Source of the DNA: Coniochaeta sp. PMI_546 | Taxonomy: Eukaryota; Ascomycota; Sordariomycetes; Coniochaetales; Coniochaetaceae | DNA: 64,000 nt | Direction of reading: 5' to 3' | NCBI GenBank assembly: GCA_021432605.1 | Contig: MU271146.1 | Coordinates: 372,001-436,000, forward strand | Shown: piece after piece, positions 56,492 through 64,000 of the stretch | Numbering within the stretch: position 1 is the stretch's first letter | How the letters are laid out: every line of letters starts with the position of its first letter | Position numbers and translations under genes: made by a program | Notes under the pieces: generated by a model | What the model saw: the letters and a program-made list of their open reading frames with translations, nothing else | Told to the model about the DNA's origin: nothing | Databases searched by the model: none

Positions 56492-59400
56492 GTTTCGCTT
56501 CGAGACGCGCCGTTGGAAATCAGTGAGGTCGTCGAAACAGACGTGGAAGCGAAGCCGTCGTGAGGTACGCAATCGTCGAGACGAGGTGCAGTGCAGAACT
56601 TTGGGTGGGCTGGGCTAGGAAGATATTTCCCTCTGGATTATTGGGAACTTGGTGATAGATGACGCCGATAAAGTAGGTAGTGGGGTTGGCGGCCTTTGTA
56701 CTACCTTAGCTTTTTAGTAGGCGAAGCTGATGGCTGTTTCAACGCTCGTACTGGAGCCCGTACCTTATGCCTGATATGTGTAAAGTGGGACGAGCGCGCT
56801 TCCGACGGAATGGCCGATCGCCAGTTGTTTGTAAGACGGGTGGAACTCGGGCAAAAGTGTAACGTTGGGGATGCAAGATAAGATCAATGCTACTGTCGCC
56901 GCCTCGTCTTATGTGAGGAACTCAATTACAGATTATATGAAGTTCGAGTATTAGACCACATGTGTCAGGCCGTGGAGGTGAAGGGGGCTTTTGAAGTTGG
57001 AGATGGAAATCAAGTGAGATGCAAGCCCGACTGTCTCTGGTGGGAAACAGTTGGTTCAAAAGGGAAAGCTGAAGGGAGGATGGCACCAAACTTGGCGTTG
57101 AACCTTGCATCACCCCCCTGGCCCTATGATGCTATGCCTGATATGTGGGCCCTATTATTGCTGAAAAGGGCGCTTGAGCGACCGGGCCAGAGTCCGAGCC
57201 GAGTAATTGACCGCGTTTGAGCCTGTCAAAAAGCAAGGTTGCCCCGTCGTTGTGCCAGATCTTGGTCTCTAGATGCGATCCTCAACCCGTCCCTCGTTGC
57301 AGCAAAAGCTTGACTTCTTGACCAAGTTCTGAGCCGCCTGCCGGTTTGTCGGGTCGAAACGGTGGACAGAGCGGGTGGGCGTACATAGTGAATGTATTCG
57401 GAAACTGACTGATGATGTGCTGGCACATTGAATGAACCACCGAGACCACCGAGTCGAGCCTTGGCGGGCGGGATTCAAGGTTGAGAGTTGGCTCGTCAGG
57501 ACACTGTCTGCCCCAATTTCCTTCTAAAATGATGTTGGCTGACGATGCCGGATCTGGTGATGACGCTGACTGATTTCACACTTATTTTGGACTAGACGAG
57601 ATAACAGCTGCAATGCGTGACAATGGCGGAGAGTGGCACAGTTTCAATCGAGAGGACTTGCGCTACTGTCAGTACTTGGCAATAATACATAGTATGGCCA
57701 AGGAACCAATATATTAGGCATACATAAGATTTGACGTGAAAGTTGAAGCATAAAGAACATAGCTGAAGGAGGTAATTCGGAAGAGAAACGAGCCAGCCCA
57801 GTCTTTCTCCTCCCTGACCTCACCTTGCAATAAACAGATCGTCTCATATTGAAGACTCCGAGAACCACTCTTCACCTATAGTACATGTAGATTCATTCAA
57901 ATGTCGGAAATGCATGTGGTCTGATAGTTTCCTCCAAGTTCTGTCAACCGATATGTCAATGGATTCAGGCAGACGGCACTCCTGTACACCAGGTGGGCGC
58001 TTAGCCCAATATCTGGCGCTAGGGCAGGTTTCGCGTTGATGATTGATCAGATCGAAACCAAGAGAACTTAGACAATGGCCCTGATGCAACCTTGAACCTA
58101 ATGGAAACCGCTGCAGATTACTGTGTATGTGAAGCTTGAAAACTTCAGTTAGAGTGCGAGATAATCACCCTACCGTACTATAGGTATACATTACTTCCGC
58201 GCTTGCCCGTTTCCAACACGCCTCAACACGCACCTTTTCTCAGAAGCTGAACCGAGACGGAGAGACCGCGGCGGCGTCCACTGCAATGACAACAGCCACT
58301 GCAGCCGCATCGTCTTGTCATTCTCTCAGCCTAATACACGTGTGAGGTAGCTGGTGGACGACTGTGTGACTTATCGATCTCACCATCACTAGGCGGAAGC
58401 ACATGCACCACCGACCAGTATCTGTAGCTCCTATTCGAGCATGTCAAGCGTCCAAGTACCGGTGCACCGATAACTTGCAGGTACCCCACATTGAATTGAA
58501 AGCACCTCTGTTGTCGGAAGCTTCTTGACTAGGAGGCTCTTGGAGAAATGATATCCTGCCACGAGGGCGAGGGCCTACGTGGGGCTGAAAGAGCTTGCGG
58601 AATGTCTCACTCCCATCCGGCTTGTCGAGCTGAACAACGGATTCCGTCTCATCCTATTCGCGCAATTATGCTTTCTCGCAATGCGAGCGGCATACCGACT
58701 CAATTCCCAGCCTCACGATAGCTGTGAGGCGGAACAAAGGTCCATTCCTAGTCGAGGTAATCACTTATCACCATGAAAGGTAGCATTCAGCGATAAGACT
58801 CGGCGAGAATGGAGGGGTAACGTGGGGCACTGTCTCCATCTCTTCGACCGCTACACTATGGGCTGATTTTGACTACAAGATCTGACCCCTCGAAGCTTCA
58901 AGAAGTGTGCAGTATCATGAAGATGTATACTCCCGAATCCGCGGCAAGACCGTGACCGGGGTCGGACACAGGACAAGGCTTTGGGGCCTGCCGATGAAGC
59001 GGCCAGCTCTCGATCTTTCCGTCTAGTCTTTGCTGCCGACGCCGGTCTTGTCGCCTGCCAAGGCAACATTTCCGGCACTCACGGACAAACTACTTCATAA
59101 TTCTGGAACGGATTTTGCATCCTATCACAGATACACGTGCTGCGCTACTCACTAGCGTGCGATGAGCTCTTTGACCCTAACTGCCGCGAGACACGGACCG
59201 TACGAACTCTCGAGGTCTTCAACGCTGGCTCCCGGAGGAGTTTGTCCTATGAACTCCACAAATGCCTTTTTTTTTTCTCCCCTAAGGAAACAAGGAAGGG
59301 GAAATAGGAAACATTGCATCTTTCTGCTATCTGGCAGATTGGGGTAGTACCTTAGTTAGTTTAGTTAAGAGTGCAACATCCTCCCTCGAGACCTTATCCT

Positions 59401-59814
59401 ATTCAGACATTCGCATATCCGCGCTTGTTGAAAGCCGTACGCGTACACTACGACAGTCCAGACTCCACAGTAGCTTCTTCTCCGGACCTCAAGTACCGAG
59501 CCATTGGTCCTTTTCATTGGCTGTTAGCAGATGACGTACGCCCCCCTGTCGGTCTTTCCTCCTGTGCAAAAGCGATCCACACTCTCGCCGCGAAAAACCT
59601 TATTCTGAGATTCCATTCAACCACAGAGCCGCGGTTCATGCCCTTCGGCGAACCTACTGTGTACTGTAAGCAATTGTTGTGGAGATATTCATATCCTTAC
59701 ATGTTGCTATGTGTTAGGAAGCACCATTGCTGACATTCAGTCTGTGAGCTCGCACTCAATGGCACTCGCGTCCTTGACTGTTCCTGACTGTACCTCGTCC
59801 GTCTATGTGACGTC
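56492..59814. other. 3.3 kb gene-poor region
   Basis: The longest stretch without a gene. Open frames on both strands are under 130 codons, with no splice-joined family match. GC content looks similar to other intergenic DNA, with no AT-rich RIP-like tract and no repeat ends. It should contain promoters of the two divergent flanking genes. Two CACGTG boxes (58337-58342 and 59134-59139) and two close ATTGG (inverse CCAAT) boxes (59503-59507, 59516-59520) lie on the SYG1-like side. Confidence 0.5.
59503..59520 (-). promoter_or_regulatory. Paired inverse CCAAT boxes upstream of the SPX-EXS gene
   Basis: ATTGG occurs twice within 18 bp, about 300 bp before the start codon at 59815. CCAAT boxes bind the HAP/NF-Y complex in fungi. 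Function here is inferred from position only. Confidence 0.3.
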
Positions 59815-62800
59815 ATGAAGTTCGCGAAGGAGCTTGAGCAAGAACTCGTGCCAGGTGACATTGCCCCCGGCGTGCTACAGGAACAAACATGTACTGATAG
59901 TATAGCACAGAATGGAGAGCCAAGTATCTGAACTATAAGGCGGGAAAGAAATATGTCAAGGCTGTTGCACGCGCCGTCCACCGAGCAAATGGGACGCCTG
60001 TCTTGGGCAGAAAGGGGGACCTGCCGCCGCATACTCCAAACTTCGCTGCAAGAGGCCACCAGCGTCTCCAAAATTTGCAAAGGGAGGGCGTCTCCGATGA
60101 ATCAAGTCCCCTGCGCAGCAGTCCTGCGCCGCTTGGGCGAGTCAAGGCCAGCACAGCTGTTGGGGCTGCTACTACGCCTCCACTGCCCATACCTGCTGGA
60201 GGCGAACATGAAGCACCAGCCGACCCATACAATGACCAGACTCTGATGCATTATGGGAGCTTTGTGCCCACGCCGCCGAGCCCATCACCCATAGGTACAC
60301 CTACAGAGCGGAGTACATTCGAGCTTCCCGCTCCTGCCATCAAGGTCCCTTCTAGAACAAGTGACTCTGCAACGCGAGCAGGTCTGGCGCTCCGAAGATC
60401 TATGGGTCGTTTAGCTCCTCGCCGCAGCGTCTCGATCAGCGAAGGAGTTGGACAGCAACGACGCGCTTCGGATAATGCGCCTCGGCCTGGCGGCACCCCG
60501 GTTACTCCCCGGGAGCGCCTCGTGCGGATATTCTCGACAGGCTCCCAGCTTGCCAGGCGCACTACCGGAGTCAATATCGGCATGGAAAACCTTAACGAGG
60601 TCCACGAGCGTGAGCGGGAACTGTTTGCCTTTCTAGACAGCGAGCTGGAAAAGGTCGAGACGTTCTACAAGCAGAAAGAAGAGCAGGCTGGCCAGCGGCT
60701 CGTTGAACTGCGCGAGCAACTCCACGAGATGCGGAACAGAAGGATCGAAGAAATCGCGGAACTGAAAAGACGAAAAGAGCAGGCTAATGGCCACAGCCAC
60801 GTCGAGGAAGACTCAGAAAACAGTAAAAACATTGCAACTGGCTGGATAGATCCGATCAAGGACAAGCTCTTCAAACCCGGTCCGAATTCGAAGGCGTTGG
60901 CTAAGATGTCACGAACTCCCGTCATGGCTCCTGGACGTTCGGCTCCCGAAAACAGAGACTATAGCCGTCGACCGGTTGACCATGACGTTCCTTACCGTAC
61001 AGCCAAAAGGAAGCTAAAACTTGCACTCCAGGAGTTCTACCGAGGACTAGAGCTGTTGAAATCATACGCGCTTCTGAACCGGACGGCCTTCCGCAAGTTG
61101 AACAAGAAGTACGACAAAGCTGTCAACGCCCGGCCGCCGTACCGTTATATGACCGAGAAGGTCAGCAAGGCCTGGTTCGTCAACAGCGACGTGTTGGACG
61201 GCCACATCAACACGGTGGAAGACCTATACGCCCGGTACTTTGAGAAGGGCAACCACAAGATCGCGGCGGGTAAACTGCGCAGTTTCACCAAAAAGGCCGA
61301 CCAGTCGGCCAGTTCCTTTCGTAGCGGACTACTGGTCGGCGTTGGCGCGGTTTTCGCCGTCCAGGGCCTGGCTTTCGGTGCCGACTTGCTCTTACATGCA
61401 GAGGATCCAGTGATGCGCGTTTATACCGGCTATCTTCTGCAGATCTACGGCGGGTACTTCCTGATGCTGTATTTGTTTGCTTTGTTCTGTTTGGACTGCC
61501 GAATCTGGACGTCTAACAAGATCAACTACCCCTTCATCTTCGAGTTCGACCTGAGGGATCATCTCGACTGGAGACAGGCTGCAGAGTTCCCGAGTTTTTT
61601 CTTGCTGCTCTTTGGCCTTTTTATCTGGCTCAACTTTTCTCAGTATGGATCGCCGGACATGTATTTGTACTATCCGGTTATCCTGATCGGAGTCAGCCTT
61701 GTCGTTCTCTTCTTTCCTGCACCTATTCTACGGTACAAGAGCCGAAGATGGTTCTTGTACGCTCATGTGAGTTTCTTACCATGCCAACTTTATTTGGTCT
61801 CCGTTGTTGCTAACCTTGGCTTGTAGTGGCGTCTGTTCTTTGCCGGCTTATACCCTGTTGAATTCCGCGACTTCTTTCTGGGCGATATCTACTGTTCTTT
61901 AACCTATGCGATGAGCGTAAGACATCCGTCCCTGCGATGGGAGTCACACTTGCTGACCCTGATACAGAACATTGAGCTATTCTTCTGTCTGTATGCGACG
62001 TACTGGGCCAATCCAGAGCAATGCAACTCGAGTCATTCGAGACTGCTTGGCTTCTTCTCGACTTTACCTGGTATATGGCGTGCCTTTCAGTGCCTCCGAC
62101 GTTATTACGATACCAGGAACGTCTTTCCGCACCTTGTGAACTGCGGCAAGTACGCCATGACGGTTACGGCCGCCGTATGCCTCAGTCTGTACCGGGTCGA
62201 CAATACTCGCGCCAATTTCGCCTTGTTCATCACATTCTCGACGATCAACGGCATCTACACCTGTAAGTGCTACCATGGACCCCTGTTCCACCACCTCACA
62301 CCCGTGACTGACTCTTTTGAAAGCGATCTGGGATATCTTCATGGACTTCTCCCTCCTTCAGTCACACTCCCGGCATCCCTTCCTCCGCGACGTCACCGCC
62401 CTGAGGCAGAAGTGGCCCTACTACGCGATCATGGTCATCGACCCCTGCCTGCGCTTCTCCTGGATCTTCTACGCCATCTTCACCCACGACACGCAGCACA
62501 GCACCATCTGCTCCTTCCTCGTCGCCTTTGCCGAAGTCACCCGCCGCGGCATGTGGACCCTCTTCCGCGTCGAGAACGAGCACTGCACCAACGTCGCCTC
62601 CTACCGCGCCTCCCGCGACGTGCCGCTGCCGTACCACCTCGAGCCGATCGTCCAGCGGCCCAGCCTCGAGGCCGACGCCGTCCACGGCGAGGGCCAAGGC
62701 GGCCGCATGGAGCCCGGCGAGGCCCAAGCCGCCGTCGCAGGTCTCACCCCGGAGTCCACGGCTCGGTCGACGGGCGTCGACGTCGGACGATCCAGGACCT

Positions 62801-63144
62801 CGGACCGGCCATCTGCCCCGCCTACCCCGGCCGCTACGGAGCAAGGCCCTCCGGACTTTGAGGGGACGGTGCGCCGTCGGCGGGCGGACACGATCGGCCG
62901 CAGGTCGATTGCGAAGATCATGGCGGACGCGCACAGGCAGGACTTTGAGAAGAGGAGGAAGCCGAACGCGGACCAGGGGAGGAGGAAGAGCGAGGATGTG
63001 GACGAGGGGGATGAGGATGGGCTGCAGACTGATGACGAGGAGGACGACGATGATGATTCGGGGAGTCTGCTTGAGGAGCGGATGGAGGTTAGAGAGACGG
63101 AGGGGTTTTTGCGGCGCAATGGGAGGGGGAGCGATACAGAGTAA
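59815..63144 (+). CDS. SYG1: SPX-EXS domain protein (SYG1/XPR1-like putative phosphate exporter)
   Basis: Multi-span membrane protein; XPR1 relatives export phosphate under control of inositol-pyrophosphate binding to SPX. Five exons: 59815-59854, 59911-61766, 61827-61916, 61968-62262, 62324-63144, giving 1033 aa. The SPX domain starts MKFAKELEQELVPEWRAKYL with lysines in KAGKKYVKAV. It is interrupted by a long disordered insert and resumes ELFAFLDSELEKVETFYKQK. Its last helix has LELLKSYALLNRTAFRKLNK and KKYDKA, the phosphate-sensor surface. EXS membrane domain from about 500 (SGLLVGVGAVFAVQG; WRLFFAGLYPVEFRDFFLGD; SLTYAMSNIELFFCLYAT) to GMWTLFRVENEHCTN. The C-terminal tail is acidic. Confidence 0.94.
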
Positions 63145-63524
63145 GAAGAGGGTGTTTTAGAGAAAGAAGAATCATAGCGTTGGTGTACATGGTGTTGGGT
63201 GCTGTGTGTGCTGTTGGGCTGGGTGAGCGTTTGATAGACAGCGAAGAGATACCATGCATTCGTTCGGTTAGAGGTGTGGGTAGCATTTTCTTTGCAATCA
63301 ATTATTCGATGCTGAGTTGTGTCCATTGGTTTTAATCCAAGAATTACTAAACAGCACCTCTTACAAGGCGGTGTACTAGAGTCTATATATGCTTACTTAT
63401 TACCCTTGTGTGCGCCAAAGCAATCGTTCAACCCCTTCGAGTGTGCAACCATCAAAACCACATCACATCATGCCATCACGCTAATCACACAAGCCCATAT
63501 CGTCAGTCCAAATCATACCCAAAC
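63145..63524. other. Convergent 3' region, no gene seen
   Basis: 0.38 kb between the SPX-EXS stop and the aminopeptidase stop. No gene signal. Confidence 0.6.
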
Positions 63525-64000
63525 TCAGTCAGTCCACTCCCCGTCAACCTTCTCAAACTTGTCCAAAAATCCCTTGAAGAACTTCACCCCCAGGCCCGGG
63601 TCAAGCGATCCCGTCGTAGCACGAATACTGTGCATGCTCAGCTGCGGGATACCCGCATCCGCCGCCCGCACACCCATGGCGCTGCTGAGCATCGGTCCGA
63701 CGGTACCACCAGAGCGGCTGTCGTTGCGGATCATGTGCGTCTGGTTCGTCGTGCCGACCAGGTCGGCGACCCGGTTTAGGATGGAGATGGACACGCTGTC
63801 CGTCGTCATGTGGCCCGAGCCGTCGACGCAGAGGGCTACGCCGACGTTCAGGCGCGGGGAGTGGTTGGCCAGGTTAGTGGCGGGGAAGTTGGGGTGGGCT
63901 GCGTGCGTCACGTCCGAGGACACCAAGAAGCTGCGCGCGTACGTCTGGCCTATCAGGCCTGGGCCGAAGGAGACCTTGTCGTCTTTGGAGGCGAGTGCCT
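63525..64000 (-). CDS. M18 zinc aminopeptidase (aspartyl aminopeptidase type), C-terminal part
   Basis: Metallo-aminopeptidase removing N-terminal Asp/Glu or, for vacuolar relatives, neutral residues. About 158 C-terminal residues are in the window; the rest lies to the right. Family motifs: SFLVSSDVTHAAHPNFPATN with metal-site Asp/His, NHSPRLNVGVALCVDG, MIRNDSRSGGTVGPMLSSAMG, and IPQLSMHSIRATTGS with a zinc-ligand His, ending FKGFLDKFEKVDGEWTD. The short end and the VRNDSRSGGTVGP-type block fit cytosolic aspartyl aminopeptidase as well as vacuolar Ape-type; I prefer the former. No intron was needed in this part. Confidence 0.93.
   Translation of the reverse strand, partial: ALASKDDKVSFGPGLIGQTYARSFLVSSDVTHAAHPNFPATNLANHSPRLNVGVALCVDGSGHMTTDSVSISILNRVADLVGTTNQTHMIRNDSRSGGTVGPMLSSAMGVRAADAGIPQLSMHSIRATTGSLDPGLGVKFFKGFLDKFEKVDGEWTD

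Noticed and set aside
56492-59814. Possible degraded transposon in the gene-poor stretch
   Set aside because: No terminal repeats, target-site duplications, transposase or reverse-transcriptase remnants, or AT-rich RIP pattern could be seen.
62362-62934. 190-codon minus-strand frame opposite the SPX-EXS gene
   Set aside because: Shadow of the GC-rich C-terminal coding region of that gene.

Overview
The window looks like nuclear DNA of a filamentous ascomycete, most likely a Sordariomycete. Genes are dense, lie on both strands, and carry short introns of about 50-70 nt with GT...CTAAC/CTGAC...AG signals. The protein set is typical of Pezizomycotina. The genus cannot be fixed from sequence alone. 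I read 25 protein genes with support. Two run off the edges: XRN1 on the left and an M18 aminopeptidase on the right. I saw no rRNA, tRNA, CRISPR, transposon or virus-like element.

Left third (1-22 kb): the 5' part of the XRN1 exoribonuclease gene diverges from a hat-2/RbAp48-type WD40 histone chaperone. Then come a large intronless F-box-like gene, an RRM plus RanBP2-zinc-finger protein with a degenerate exonuclease domain, a PMP3-type proteolipid, an unrecognised serine-rich protein, a sugar-type SDR reductase, and an eight-exon trimethyllysine dioxygenase (carnitine biosynthesis).

Middle third (22-45 kb): two neighbouring unrecognised membrane proteins, a PhoD-like phosphatase, a p24 cargo receptor, the splicing factor PRP45/SNW1, a membrane-anchored GH16 glucanase-like protein, TIM22, a USP7/Ubp15 deubiquitinase, a mitochondrial PDK/BCKDK-type kinase, and a CDC12-class septin.

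Right third (45-64 kb): PWP2/UTP1 (ribosome biogenesis), a questin-oxidase-like protein, the CAF-1 large subunit RLF2, an unrecognised low-complexity protein, a 3.2 kb stretch with no convincing gene, an SPX-EXS (SYG1/XPR1-like) protein, and the end of an aspartyl aminopeptidase.

Most genes are core housekeeping functions with no operon-like or cluster logic. Exon boundaries were worked out by hand from splice signals, reading-frame closure and family conservation; every spliced model given closes in frame. I found no convincing new multi-gene system. The points most worth checking are gene-level: two GC-AG introns, a stop-free 66-nt intron inside the splicing factor PRP45, a pseudo-exonuclease domain, an expanded ATP lid in the mitochondrial kinase, and short tandem repeats ahead of the F-box gene.
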